Shown in pieces: positions 7,833-16,457 of a stretch of 64,000 nucleotides of DNA. Where the stretch lies: the NCBI RefSeq assembly GCF_039528175.1, contig NZ_BAAALH010000002.1:248001-312000 (forward strand). The letters are read 5' to 3'. This DNA is from Citricoccus alkalitolerans (lineage in GTDB: Bacteria > Actinomycetota > Actinomycetes > Actinomycetales > Micrococcaceae). Below the pieces are notes generated by a model. That model saw only the letters and a program-made list of their open reading frames with translations, did not search any database and was not told the origin of the DNA. Numbering within the stretch: position 1 is the stretch's first letter; each line of letters opens with the position of its first letter. The position numbers were made by a program, and so were the translations under genes.

Positions 7833-8555
7833 CTATGCTCTCGGCAACCTCCGCTTCTTGGGGCGTGCTGGTGTGGACGCAGCCTCCTCAGGGGCCGGGC
7901 TCGCCACATCAGCCGGGCCGGCCGGCGTCCTTGTCCCCTCCTCCGCGCCTTCCCCGGCGGCTCCGGAGACGGGGCCTCCGGAGAAGGGGCTTCCAGCTGG
8001 GCCACCGTCACTGAGCCGTCTGCCGGCAGGACCCCCCGCCAAAGGACTGGGTTCGGAGAAGTCCCCGGCGGCATAGCGAAACGCCCCGAGGATGCGGTTG
8101 AGGTCGGCCAGCACGCCCTCGGGCAGACCGAGGTCGGTGAAGACCTGCCGGTTGAGCTCCCGGGCCGCCTGCAGTGCCACGTCGCGGCCCTGTGGAGTGA
8201 TGGCGATGAGATTCGCCCGGCCATCCGTGGGGTGGGGCCGCCGCTCCACGAGACCGGCCTGCCCCAAGCGCTCCACGGTGTTGGTGACCGAAGTGGGGTG
8301 GACCTGGAGCCGGCTCGAGGCCTTGGCCAGCGGCATCGCCCCCGTCCGGGAGAACCCCAGCAGGGTCAGCATCTCAAAGCGGGCGAACGTCAGGTCCAGG
8401 GGGCGCAGCACAGCATCGATCCGGGCCATGAGGATCTGCTGCGCACGGAACAGGGAGGTCACCGCGGCCATGGCGTCGGCGGACTCTTCCCACCCGTGAT
8501 CCGCCCAGTTCTGGCGGGCCTGCGCCACGGGGTCGTGCTGGAGTGGAGGCGTCAC
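7833..8555 (-). CDS. MarR-family regulator with long C-terminal tail
   Basis: A winged-helix MarR regulator of 240 residues. The start is GTG 8555, overlapping the upstream crotonase stop as GTGA, so translation is probably coupled. The DNA-binding part reads LTFARFEMLTLLGFSRTGAMPLAKASSRLQVHPTSV followed by the wing ERRPHPTDGRANLIAITPQG, ending near residue 155. Then come about 80 residues rich in Gly, Pro, Ala and Ser, ending in a basic RPKKRRLPRA, unlike ordinary MarR proteins of 140-170 residues. As last gene of the CoA-transferase/crotonase group it likely controls that group in response to a CoA-ester or acid ligand. Confidence 0.85.
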   Translation of the reverse strand: MTPPLQHDPVAQARQNWADHGWEESADAMAAVTSLFRAQQILMARIDAVLRPLDLTFARFEMLTLLGFSRTGAMPLAKASSRLQVHPTSVTNTVERLGQAGLVERRPHPTDGRANLIAITPQGRDVALQAARELNRQVFTDLGLPEGVLADLNRILGAFRYAAGDFSEPSPLAGGPAGRRLSDGGPAGSPFSGGPVSGAAGEGAEEGTRTPAGPADVASPAPEEAASTPARPKKRRLPRA

Positions 8556-9442
8556 AGAGCGGGATCTCCCGTCCCCATCGACTGCCGGGCATGCCTCTGG
8601 ACGTCTCGCCCGCCGTTCCAGGTGAACTCCGGGGTCCGCTTGGCCAGAAAGGCCTTGACCCCTGTCTCGGCGTCCCCGGAGGTGGTCATCAGTTGCTGCC
8701 AATGCTCGTTGGCCCGCGCGAGTTGCGCCCGGCCGTGCTCCCCGCCGCCCGCTGAGTCAATGGTGTCCACAATGTCCTTCATAGCCTGGATGGACAGCTG
8801 GGAGCGGGAGGCGAGCCGCTCGGCGAATGCATCCACCTCGCCCCAGAAGGCCTCGGCGGGGTGTACCGCCTGGACCAGGCCCAGGACGCGGGCCCGTTCG
8901 GCGTCCACGAAGTCCCCGCTGAACAGCAGGTACTTGGCGGTGGCCGGCCCGGCGATGCGCACCAGCCGCTCGATCCCGGCGGTCGGGTACACGATCCCGA
9001 TCTTGGCCGGAGTGATCCCGAAGGTCGCCGCCGAGGAGGCCAGCCGGATGTCACAGGCCGCCGCGATCTGCCAGGCGCCGCCCAGGCAATAGCCCTCGAC
9101 GGCGGCGATGGTGGGCTTGTGCAGTCCGGCCAGGGCTGCCTCGCCGGCGGCCACGGCACCGCCGTCGTGCCGCCCGGAGTCCTCGTCCCTCAGGATTGCC
9201 CGCAGATCGGAGATATCGGCCCCAGCGGAGAAGTCGGTTCCGGCCCCGCGCACGACGACGGCCCGCACCGATCCGTCATCGGCCAGTCGGGCGCAAGCGG
9301 GCTCCAGAGCCCGCCACATGGCCTCCGTCATGGTGTTGCGCCGCCCTGGATTGGACAGGGTCACGGTGGCGATGGCCCCCTGCTGGGAGACCTGAACCGA
9401 TCCCCCGGGCTCAGTGGCCCCGGGGGCTGTCCCCGCGCTCAC
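8552..9442 (-). CDS. crotonase-family protein lacking both catalytic Glu
   Basis: A 296-residue enoyl-CoA hydratase/isomerase-fold protein. The CoA-binding oxyanion segments are present (FSAGADISDL near 71, EGYCLGGAWQIAAACD near 116-131). The two glutamates used for hydration in classical crotonases appear as Q125 and A146 (FGITPAKIG), so simple hydratase activity is doubtful. Other family reactions (isomerase, hydrolase, C-C lyase) remain possible. The start is GTG 9442, overlapping the CoA-transferase stop by four bases; its own stop overlaps the MarR start the same way. The tight coupling suggests CoA-transferase, crotonase and regulator form one functional unit with an unknown substrate. 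Confidence 0.85.
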   Translation of the reverse strand: MSAGTAPGATEPGGSVQVSQQGAIATVTLSNPGRRNTMTEAMWRALEPACARLADDGSVRAVVVRGAGTDFSAGADISDLRAILRDEDSGRHDGGAVAAGEAALAGLHKPTIAAVEGYCLGGAWQIAAACDIRLASSAATFGITPAKIGIVYPTAGIERLVRIAGPATAKYLLFSGDFVDAERARVLGLVQAVHPAEAFWGEVDAFAERLASRSQLSIQAMKDIVDTIDSAGGGEHGRAQLARANEHWQQLMTTSGDAETGVKAFLAKRTPEFTWNGGRDVQRHARQSMGTGDPAL

Positions 9443-10740
9443 GGCCGGCCGCCCGCCGGCGGGTGTGCTTGCACGATGCCCGCCTCGACGAGGCCGGCGA
9501 TCTGGCCCTCGTCCAGCCCGAGCCCCTCAAGCACCGCCCACGTGTCCTCGCCCAGGGCCGGCGGTGCCTTGCGCACGCCAGTGGCGGTGCCGTTGATGCT
9601 CAACGGCCCGCGCAGCAGCGGCAGCGCCGAGCCGTCCGTCCGTGTCACGGTCTGCACCATGTCCAAGGCCTGCACCTGGGGGTCCTCGAAGGCCTGCTCA
9701 TAGGTGTAGATCGGCCCCGTGGGGATGCCAGCGGCGCGGAAGGCCTCGATCCACTCCAACCCGGGCCGGTGCACCAGCTTCTGTTCGATCAGCTCGGTCA
9801 GCTCGGCCCGATGCTCGGAGCGGCTCCGCCCCACCGCGAAGCGCGGATCCTCCTTGAGTTCGGGGGCTCCGATGATCGCGCAGAACTTGGCCCAATGCGC
9901 CTGATTCCCCACCGCGATGATCGCCGGGATGTCCGCCGTCTGGAACACCCCGTAGGGGGAGAGCACCGGGTGGTCGTTGCCCTGCGGCACCGGGACCGCA
10001 CCGGTGGACAGATAGTTCTGGCCCTGGAAAGCCGAGACGGCCAGCCCTGCCTCCAACAGTGAGGTCCCCACCCCATGGCCCTGTCCACCGTTGCCGGCGC
10101 GGCCGGCCAACGAGGCGCAGATCCCCACGGCGGTGAAAACGCCCGCGTAGAGGTCCATCACCGGCACCCCCACCCGCGTGGGGGACTCCGCGTCCGGTCC
10201 GGTCACGGACATCAGCCCGGACATCCCCTGGGCCACCTGGTCCAGCCCAGCGGCCTGGGCCAGGGGGCCGGTGGTCCCGAAGCCGGAGACCGAGGCGATC
10301 ACCAGACCGGGATTCGCCTCACGCAACGCCTCAGGGTCCAGCCCCATGGTGGCCAGCACGCCGGGGCGGAAGTTCTCCACCAGCACGTCCGCGGACACCG
10401 CGAGGTCCCACAGCAGCGTCCGGCCGGCCTCCGCGTAGAAATCCACCGCGATCGACCGCTTGTTCCGGTTCGTGGAGTCGAAGTAGAGCGAGTGCTCGTC
10501 CTCGAACGGCGGCCAGGAGCGGGTGGAGTCCCCTCCCTTGGCGGACTCCACCTTGATGACGTCCGCCCCCAGATCACCCAGCAGCGCCGTGCAGTACGGC
10601 CCCGCCAGCGCCCGGGACAGGTCCATCACGGTAAACCCGGCCAGCGGCAGCCCCGCGCCGACCGCGGCGCGTGCCACGCCGGCGTCGGGCAGGGCGTTGT
10701 CCGCGGTGTCGTTCGGTGTCATGCTCCGCGCCACGCTCAT
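9439..10740 (-). CDS. class III (CaiB/BaiF) CoA-transferase
   Basis: A 433-residue family III CoA-transferase, which moves CoA between acyl-CoA and a free acid through an aspartyl-CoA intermediate. Motifs are GFTVMDLSRALAGPYCTALLGDLGADVIKVE near the start, NRNKRSIAVDF, the VSGFG loop and PVMDLYAG with the likely catalytic Asp. The ATG at 10740 overlaps the aldehyde dehydrogenase stop as ATGA, which decides the start even though the frame is open far upstream. The stop overlaps the crotonase GTG. The acid it activates is unknown; candidates are a carnitine-like, aromatic or branched acid produced by the adjacent aldehyde dehydrogenase. Confidence 0.88.
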   Translation of the reverse strand: MSVARSMTPNDTADNALPDAGVARAAVGAGLPLAGFTVMDLSRALAGPYCTALLGDLGADVIKVESAKGGDSTRSWPPFEDEHSLYFDSTNRNKRSIAVDFYAEAGRTLLWDLAVSADVLVENFRPGVLATMGLDPEALREANPGLVIASVSGFGTTGPLAQAAGLDQVAQGMSGLMSVTGPDAESPTRVGVPVMDLYAGVFTAVGICASLAGRAGNGGQGHGVGTSLLEAGLAVSAFQGQNYLSTGAVPVPQGNDHPVLSPYGVFQTADIPAIIAVGNQAHWAKFCAIIGAPELKEDPRFAVGRSRSEHRAELTELIEQKLVHRPGLEWIEAFRAAGIPTGPIYTYEQAFEDPQVQALDMVQTVTRTDGSALPLLRGPLSINGTATGVRKAPPALGEDTWAVLEGLGLDEGQIAGLVEAGIVQAHPPAGGRP

Positions 10741-12239
10741 TTCCTCAGTTTCACGTTGATCTGCTTGATCTGGGTGAAGCCCTCCAGCATGCCCTCCAGA
10801 GAGGCCTCTCGGCCCATGCCGGACTGCTTGTACCCGCCGTAGGACTGGCCCACCACCTGGCCGCCGCCCTGGTTGACCTGCACCCACCCGGACTCGATCC
10901 GGTGGGCGGTGTTCAGTGCGTTGTCGAGGTCGTGGGTCCAGACGTAGGCGGCCAGCCCATAGTGGGACTCGTTGGCCATCTGGATGACCTCGTCCACATC
11001 CTTCCACTTGATGGCCACCAGCACGGGCCCGAAGATCTCCTCCTGGGCCAGCCGGAAATCGTTCCGAGCCCCGCCGAAGATCGTCGGCACGTGGTAAAAG
11101 CCCTCGGTCAGGGATCCCTCGGTCGGCGCAGAACCGCCGAGGACGGTGGTGAGGTCCGGGTGGTTCCGTCCCTCCTCGAGGAAGCCGTTGATCTGGTCGA
11201 ACTGGGACTGGTTGATCACCGCACCCATGTCCGAGGCCTCGTCCAGCGGGTCACCGACGACCATCGCCCCCAGCCGCGCGGCGAGCTTGTCCAGCATCTC
11301 GTCGTAGATGTCCTCATGCAGGAACAACCGGGACCCGGCGGTGCAGGACTGGCCCTGCCGGGCGAAGCGCGAGGACAGCATCAGCCCGTCCAGGATCCCC
11401 TCGTCCTCGACCGCGTCCGGGAACACGATGGACGGGTTCTTGCCGCCCAGCTCCAGGGACAGGTGCGCCAGACGCTCGGAGGCCTGGGCGGCCACCCCGC
11501 GCCCCACCTCGGTGGAGCCCGTGAAGGAGACCTTGTCCACTCCTGGGTGAGTGGACAGTGCGTTGCCGATGACGGAGCCGCGCCCGGTCAGGGAGTTCAC
11601 GACGCCGGCCGGCACGTGCCGCTGGCAGACCTGGGCCAGGTACTGGATGGTCAGGGGTGCATCGTCGGCGGCCTTGAGGATGACCGTGTTCCCGGCTGCC
11701 AGGGCGGCCGGCACCTTGAACGCGGCAATCATCAGCGGCGAGTTCCACGGCAGGATGCAGGCCACCACGCCCAACGGCTCGCGCCGGGTGTATTGCAGCT
11801 GCTGGTCCCCCGCCGGCAGGGTGACGCCCTTGGACTCGCCTGCGACCCCGGCGAAGTAGCGGAACAGGGAGACGAGGGTGACGACCTCGGGACGAGCCTG
11901 GGAGCGCAGGGCGTTGCCCGTGTCCAAGGCCGTGAGCTGCGCGAACTTCTCCGCCTCGGACTCGATGTCGTCCGCGATGGCCAGCAGCGCCTTCCCACGG
12001 CCCGTGAAATGGGCGGCGCGCCAGTCCGGGAAGGCCCGACGCGCGGCGGAGACCGCGCGATCGACATCCTCGACTCCGGCGGCCGGCACCCGGCCGATGA
12101 CCTCACCGCGCCGGGCCGGGTTGCGCACAGGACGCCACTCGCCCGTCGAGGCCTCGGTGGCACGGCCGTCGATCCACAGCAATTGCTCGACGCCGGCCAG
12201 GATGCCGGCCGCTCGCTCGTCCAGGACTATTTCACTCAT
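10737..12239 (-). CDS. NAD(P)-dependent aldehyde dehydrogenase
   Basis: A 500-residue aldehyde dehydrogenase. PWNSPLMIAAFKVPAALAAGNTVILKAA marks the cofactor site, LELGGKNP carries the general-base Glu, and GQSCTAGSR carries the catalytic Cys. It lacks the RCMA-type motif of CoA-acylating methylmalonate-semialdehyde dehydrogenases, so it probably makes a free acid, not a CoA ester. It starts at ATG 12239, 27 bases after the upstream hydratase, and its stop overlaps the CoA-transferase start. An aldehyde-to-acid step followed by CoA transfer is the natural reading of the order. The exact substrate is not visible; vanillin- and betaine-type enzymes are of the same broad family. Confidence 0.88.
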   Translation of the reverse strand: MSEIVLDERAAGILAGVEQLLWIDGRATEASTGEWRPVRNPARRGEVIGRVPAAGVEDVDRAVSAARRAFPDWRAAHFTGRGKALLAIADDIESEAEKFAQLTALDTGNALRSQARPEVVTLVSLFRYFAGVAGESKGVTLPAGDQQLQYTRREPLGVVACILPWNSPLMIAAFKVPAALAAGNTVILKAADDAPLTIQYLAQVCQRHVPAGVVNSLTGRGSVIGNALSTHPGVDKVSFTGSTEVGRGVAAQASERLAHLSLELGGKNPSIVFPDAVEDEGILDGLMLSSRFARQGQSCTAGSRLFLHEDIYDEMLDKLAARLGAMVVGDPLDEASDMGAVINQSQFDQINGFLEEGRNHPDLTTVLGGSAPTEGSLTEGFYHVPTIFGGARNDFRLAQEEIFGPVLVAIKWKDVDEVIQMANESHYGLAAYVWTHDLDNALNTAHRIESGWVQVNQGGGQVVGQSYGGYKQSGMGREASLEGMLEGFTQIKQINVKLRK

Positions 12240-12266
12240 GGTGTCCTTCTTTCAGGGGTGTGGTGC

Positions 12267-13067
12267 TCAGCGGTGGGTGAAGGTGGCCTGGCGCTTGTCG
12301 ACGAACGCGGCCATGCCCTCCTTCTGGTCCTCGGTGGCGAAGCAGGCGTGATTCATCCGGCGCTCGTAGAGAAGCCCCTCGCTGAGGCTGGACTCGTAGG
12401 AGCGGTTGACGGACTCCTTGGCGATCATGGCGATCGGCAGGGACATCGCGGCGATGGCGGCGGCCAGCTCGCCGGCCTCCGACTGCAGGGCGGCCACCGG
12501 GACCACGCGGGCCACCAGGCCGGAGCGTTCGGCCTCGTCCGCCCCCATGGTCCGGCCGGTGAGGACCATCTCCATGGCCTTGGACTTGCCGATGGCCCGG
12601 GTGAGCCGCTGGGAGCCGCCCATGCCGGGGATGATGCCGAGCTTGATCTCGGGCTGGCCGAACGTCGCGTTGTCCGCGGCGATGATGATGTCCGCGATCA
12701 TGGCGAGCTCGCAGCCGCCGCCCAGGGCATGGCCCGCCACGGCCGAGATGACCGGGGTGCGCACCGCGGCGAGCCGGTCCCAGGCACCGAAGAGGTCGGC
12801 CGTGTAGACCTCGGCGAAGGAGTGGGTGGCCATTTCCTTGATGTCCGCCCCGGCGGCAAACGCCTTCTCCGAGCCGGTGATGACGATGGCGCCGATCTCC
12901 GGGTCCGCGTCGAAGCCTTGGGCGGCCCGGAGCAGTTCCTCGGTGAGCTGCAGGTTGAGGGCGTTCAGGGCCTTCGGCCGGTTCAGCGTGATGGTCCCGA
13001 CGCGTCCGGCGGTGCTGGTCAGGATGGTCTCGTACGTGCTCTGGTCAGTGCTCTCGTCGGTAGTCAT
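12267..13067 (-). CDS. enoyl-CoA hydratase
   Basis: A classical crotonase of 266 residues with both catalytic glutamates: E120 in GHALGGGCELAMI and E140 in FGQPEIKLGIIPG. The oxyanion hole segment AFAAGADIKEM is near residue 70. It should add water across 2-enoyl-CoA; in this operon the likely substrate is methacrylyl-CoA, giving 3-hydroxyisobutyryl-CoA for the hydrolase two genes upstream. It lies 67 bases downstream of the 3-hydroxyisobutyrate dehydrogenase gene on the same strand. It contrasts with the second crotonase at 8552-9442, where both glutamates are replaced. Confidence 0.92.
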   Translation of the reverse strand: MTTDESTDQSTYETILTSTAGRVGTITLNRPKALNALNLQLTEELLRAAQGFDADPEIGAIVITGSEKAFAAGADIKEMATHSFAEVYTADLFGAWDRLAAVRTPVISAVAGHALGGGCELAMIADIIIAADNATFGQPEIKLGIIPGMGGSQRLTRAIGKSKAMEMVLTGRTMGADEAERSGLVARVVPVAALQSEAGELAAAIAAMSLPIAMIAKESVNRSYESSLSEGLLYERRMNHACFATEDQKEGMAAFVDKRQATFTHR

Positions 13068-13134
13068 GGCTCGTGCTGCTCCTTGGCGGTGGGTGGTCGG
13101 TGCTGTCTGCGGCGTCGGGGTGGGCGGGACCGGC

Positions 13135-14109
13135 TCAGGCCGAGGGACCGGATCGTTCGCGGATCTGCTCGATGATCCCCGAGAAGTCCTTGGTGCCGCC
13201 CTGCCCTGAAGCGAAGGCCGCGTAGATCTCCTCGGCCAGCAGACCGATCTGGCTCAGGGTGCCCGTGGTCTCGATCGCGTGCTTGGCCAGTCCCAGGTCC
13301 TTGGCCATCAGGGCGGCGGCGAATCCGGGCTGATAGTCACGGTTGGCCGGCGAGGTGGGCACGGGGCCGGGCACCGGGCAATTGGTGGTCAGAGCCCAGC
13401 ATTGGCCGGTGGCGGAGGAGGCGACGTCGTACAGGGCCTCGTTGCTCAATCCCAGTTTCTCGCCGAGCACGAAGGCCTCGGACACGGCGATCATGGAGGC
13501 GCCGAGGATCAGGTTGTTGCAGACTTTGGCCGCGAGCCCGTTGCCGGGCTGGCCACAGTGGACGACATTCCGGCCGACCACGTCCAGGACGGGACGGACC
13601 TCTTCGAAGTCGACCTCGGCTCCGCCGACCATCATGGTCAGGGTGCCGGCCTCAGCACCGACGGTGCCGCCGGAGACCGGCGCGTCCAGGGTCCGGTGAC
13701 CGGCCGCCGTCGCGATCTCGTGCAGGGTGCGGGCGTCCTCCACCGCGATGGTGGAGCAATCCATGAACAGCGTGTTCGGGGCCGCGGCGGCCAAGAGGCC
13801 CTCCGAGGAATCGTTGCCCTGATAGGCACCGAGCACGTGCTTGCCGGCCGGCAGCATGGTGATGACCAGTCCCCGGTCGCCCGACGTCGCGGCCCGGACC
13901 GCGTCGGCCCCGGACGCGGCGATCTCGACACCTGCGGCACGAGCCGCTTCGAGCGCCTCCGGGACGAGGTCGAAGCCGTGGACGGTGTAACCGGCCGCAA
14001 CGAGGTTGGCGGCCATGGGACCACCCATGTTGCCCAGGCCGATGAAGGCGATGGGCGGGTGGGGCCCGGTGGATGCGCGGGTGTCGTTGCGGTGGCTGGT
14101 CTCGGTCAT
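13135..14109 (-). CDS. mmsB: 3-hydroxyisobutyrate dehydrogenase
   Basis: This beta-hydroxyacid dehydrogenase oxidises 3-hydroxyisobutyrate to methylmalonate semialdehyde with NAD. The 324-residue protein has the Rossmann start IAFIGLGNMGGPMAANL near residue 20, DAPVSGGTVGAEAGTLTMMVGG near 142-163, and the catalytic lysine in GNGLAAKVCNNLILG. The extra N-terminal 18 residues (TETSHRNDTR...) are probably disordered. It lies between the hydrolase and the hydratase, all minus strand with gaps of 40 and 67 bases. Identity within the family is well supported by the neighbouring valine pathway genes. Confidence 0.92.
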   Translation of the reverse strand: MTETSHRNDTRASTGPHPPIAFIGLGNMGGPMAANLVAAGYTVHGFDLVPEALEAARAAGVEIAASGADAVRAATSGDRGLVITMLPAGKHVLGAYQGNDSSEGLLAAAAPNTLFMDCSTIAVEDARTLHEIATAAGHRTLDAPVSGGTVGAEAGTLTMMVGGAEVDFEEVRPVLDVVGRNVVHCGQPGNGLAAKVCNNLILGASMIAVSEAFVLGEKLGLSNEALYDVASSATGQCWALTTNCPVPGPVPTSPANRDYQPGFAAALMAKDLGLAKHAIETTGTLSQIGLLAEEIYAAFASGQGGTKDFSGIIEQIRERSGPSA

Positions 14110-14149
14110 GGCAGTTCTCCTGGCAATTGTCCTGGGGTGCTTCAGAGGG

Positions 14150-15220
14150 TCAGAGGGTGAGTCCGCGGCCTTCGACGGGGGCGGTCAGGGCGGTGATCTC
14201 GTCGGCTGTCACCTGGTCGAGCGTGGCCGGCTCCCACTGCGGGTTGCGGTCCTTGTCCACGAGTAGGGCGCGGATGCCCTCGGGGAAGTTGTGGGCCCTC
14301 AACAGGTGGTAGGTCAGTCTGTAGTCGGCCTCCAGGACCTCCTGCACCGAGCGGGCCTGCGCCGCGCCGCGGACGTGATCCAGGGTGATCTTCACGGAGG
14401 TCGGGCACTTCCCCAGGATCGCCTCGGCCGCCGCAGCGGCCTCCGGGGCGCCGTCGGCCTGCAGCGCGGCGACGATCTCCTCGGCGGTGGTCGCGCTGTA
14501 GCAGGACTCGATCCAGCGCTCGTGCTGGGCCAGCGGCGCTGGTGGGACATCATCGGCGGCCGTCGCGACGGCGGCGATCGCCTCGTCCGCGCCCGTGGAC
14601 ACGAGGGCAAGGGCCAGTTCCTCCAGCCGTGCGGCCGGGACGAAGTGGTCGGCGAAGCCGGCAGCGAGGGCATCGGCTCCCGTGACGTGACCGGAGGTGA
14701 GCGCCATGTGCATTCCGAGGTGCGAGGGGGTGCGGGCCAGCATCCAGGACCCGCCGACGTCGGGAAAGAAGCCGATGCCGGTCTCCGGCATTCCCAGGCG
14801 GGTGCGCTCGGTGACGATGCGGTGCGAGCCGTGCGCGGACACACCGACGCCACCGCCCAGGACGATGCCGTCCATGAAGGCCACGTAGGGCTTGGGGTAC
14901 TCGGCGATGAGCGAGTTCATGGCGTACTCGTCGGCGAAGAACACGTCACCGTCTTCGGGATGTCCCTCGGTGATGGAGCGGTAGACGGAGACGATGTCTC
15001 CGCCGGCGCACAGGCCCTTCTCCCCCGCGCCGGAGATGAGAACGGTGTTGACGGACGCGTCGTCCTTCCAGGTCTCCAGGGTGGCCTTGATGGTTTTCAC
15101 CATGCCGTGGGTGAGGGAGTTCAGCGCCTTCGGGCGGTTGAGGATCAGGTGGCCGAGGTGACCGGCACGGCGGATGAGGACCTCGGGCTCGGTGTCAGTG
15201 GCGGGCGTATCGGTGCTCAT
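14150..15220 (-). CDS. 3-hydroxyisobutyryl-CoA hydrolase
   Basis: A 356-residue crotonase-superfamily thioesterase of the HIBCH type, releasing 3-hydroxyisobutyrate from its CoA ester in valine breakdown. Features: NRPKALNSLTHGMV near 29, GEKGLCAGGDIVSVY, FMDGIVLGGGVGVSAHGSHRIVTERT, and RLGMPETGIGFFPDVGGS with the catalytic Glu. The C-terminal 150 residues form the helical domain special to this subfamily, which explains the length of about 350 compared with about 260 for hydratases. The gene starts at ATG 15220, only 11 bases after the acyl-CoA dehydrogenase stop. The pathway context agrees. Confidence 0.93.
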   Translation of the reverse strand: MSTDTPATDTEPEVLIRRAGHLGHLILNRPKALNSLTHGMVKTIKATLETWKDDASVNTVLISGAGEKGLCAGGDIVSVYRSITEGHPEDGDVFFADEYAMNSLIAEYPKPYVAFMDGIVLGGGVGVSAHGSHRIVTERTRLGMPETGIGFFPDVGGSWMLARTPSHLGMHMALTSGHVTGADALAAGFADHFVPAARLEELALALVSTGADEAIAAVATAADDVPPAPLAQHERWIESCYSATTAEEIVAALQADGAPEAAAAAEAILGKCPTSVKITLDHVRGAAQARSVQEVLEADYRLTYHLLRAHNFPEGIRALLVDKDRNPQWEPATLDQVTADEITALTAPVEGRGLTL

Positions 15221-15231
15221 GGGGTGTCCTT

Positions 15232-16368
15232 TCAGCCGTCAACGAGCATGCGGCCGACGATCAGCCGCATGATCTCGTTGGATCCCTCGAGGATCTGGTG
15301 AACGCGGAGGTCACGGGCGATTTTCTCCACCCCGTACTCGTGCAGGTAGCCGTAGCCGCCGTGCAGCTGCAGGGAGGTGTTGGCCGCCTCGAAGCCGGCG
15401 TCGGTGGCGACCTTCTTGGCCATCGCGCACAGGCGGACCGTGTCCGGGTCCTGCCGGTCCAGGGCGTCCGCGGCGCGCATCAACAGCGTGCGGGCCGCCT
15501 CGAGGTTCATGTCCATCTCGGCCAGATCGAAGACGAGGGACTGTTTGGTGGTCAGCGGCGCCCCGAAGGCGGTCCGCTCCTTGAGGTACGCAGTGGCCTT
15601 CTCCAGGGACGCCTGCCCGCCGCCGAGGGAGCAGGCTCCGATGTTGATACGGCCGCCATTGAGCCCCTTCATGGCGATGTGGAAGCCGTCGCCTTCCTCC
15701 CCGAGACGGTTCGCGACCGGTACACGGGCGTCCTCGAAGATCACCTGGCGCGTGGGCTGGGTGTTCCACCCCATCTTCTTCTCCTTCGGACCGAAGGAGA
15801 GCCCCGGCGTGTCCTGGTGGACCACGAGCGTGGAGATGCCCTTGGCTCCGGTGTCCGCGGTCCGGCACATCACCACGTAGTACTCGGACGCTCCGGCGCC
15901 GGAGATGAACTGCTTGACGCCGTTGAGGACGTAGTCATCACCGTCCCGGACGGCGCGGGTGGTCAAGGACGCCGCATCAGAGCCGGCGCCGGGTTCGGTC
16001 AGGCAGTAGCTTCCCAAGTCCTCCATGGTGACCAGTTCCGGGACCCATTTCGCCCGCTGCTCGTCCGAGCCGAACGAGTCGATCATCCAGACCACCATGT
16101 TGTGGATGGAGATGTAGGCGGCCAGGGCAGGGTCCGCTTTGGACAGCTCCTCGAAGATGAGGACGGCATCCTTGCGTTCCAGGCCGGCGCCTCCGTGGGC
16201 CTCGTCCACGTAGATCCCGCCGAGGCCCAGCTTGCCCGCCTCAGCCAGGACGTCGACCGGGAAATGCTTCTCGGCGTCCCACGTCAGGGCGTGCGGGGCG
16301 ATCCGCTCGGTGGCGAAATCGCGTACCACCTCCACGAGTGCCTGCTGATCCTCAGTGATGCGAAGCAT
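15232..16368 (-). CDS. acyl-CoA dehydrogenase, isobutyryl-CoA type
   Basis: A 378-residue flavin acyl-CoA dehydrogenase. It has CLTEPGAGSDAASL (FAD/substrate loop), the GWNTQPTRQVIFEDARVPV segment, LQLHGGYGYLHEYGVEKIARD and QILEGSNEIMRL with the likely catalytic Glu. The start is ATG 16368 (MLRITEDQQ), with AAAGGAC upstream; the long open frame above it lies over the cytochrome gene and is not coding. Followed at once by hydrolase, 3-hydroxyisobutyrate dehydrogenase and hydratase genes, so isobutyryl-CoA is the best substrate guess. Its electrons should go to the EtfAB proteins encoded just upstream, on the same strand. Confidence 0.93.
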   Translation of the reverse strand: MLRITEDQQALVEVVRDFATERIAPHALTWDAEKHFPVDVLAEAGKLGLGGIYVDEAHGGAGLERKDAVLIFEELSKADPALAAYISIHNMVVWMIDSFGSDEQRAKWVPELVTMEDLGSYCLTEPGAGSDAASLTTRAVRDGDDYVLNGVKQFISGAGASEYYVVMCRTADTGAKGISTLVVHQDTPGLSFGPKEKKMGWNTQPTRQVIFEDARVPVANRLGEEGDGFHIAMKGLNGGRINIGACSLGGGQASLEKATAYLKERTAFGAPLTTKQSLVFDLAEMDMNLEAARTLLMRAADALDRQDPDTVRLCAMAKKVATDAGFEAANTSLQLHGGYGYLHEYGVEKIARDLRVHQILEGSNEIMRLIVGRMLVDG

Positions 16369-16457
16369 GATCTCTGTCCTTTGTTCGGTATCGCGCCGGG
16401 GTGTGGGCGACAGGATGGTCCCATGCCCTTCCCGGATCGCGGGTCGGGACAGGGAGG

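Noticed and set aside
10671..13175. Long open frame antisense to the aldehyde dehydrogenase and hydratase
   Set aside because: Typical high-GC shadow; composition is Arg/His/Gly-rich without domains, while the minus strand holds intact catalytic motifs.
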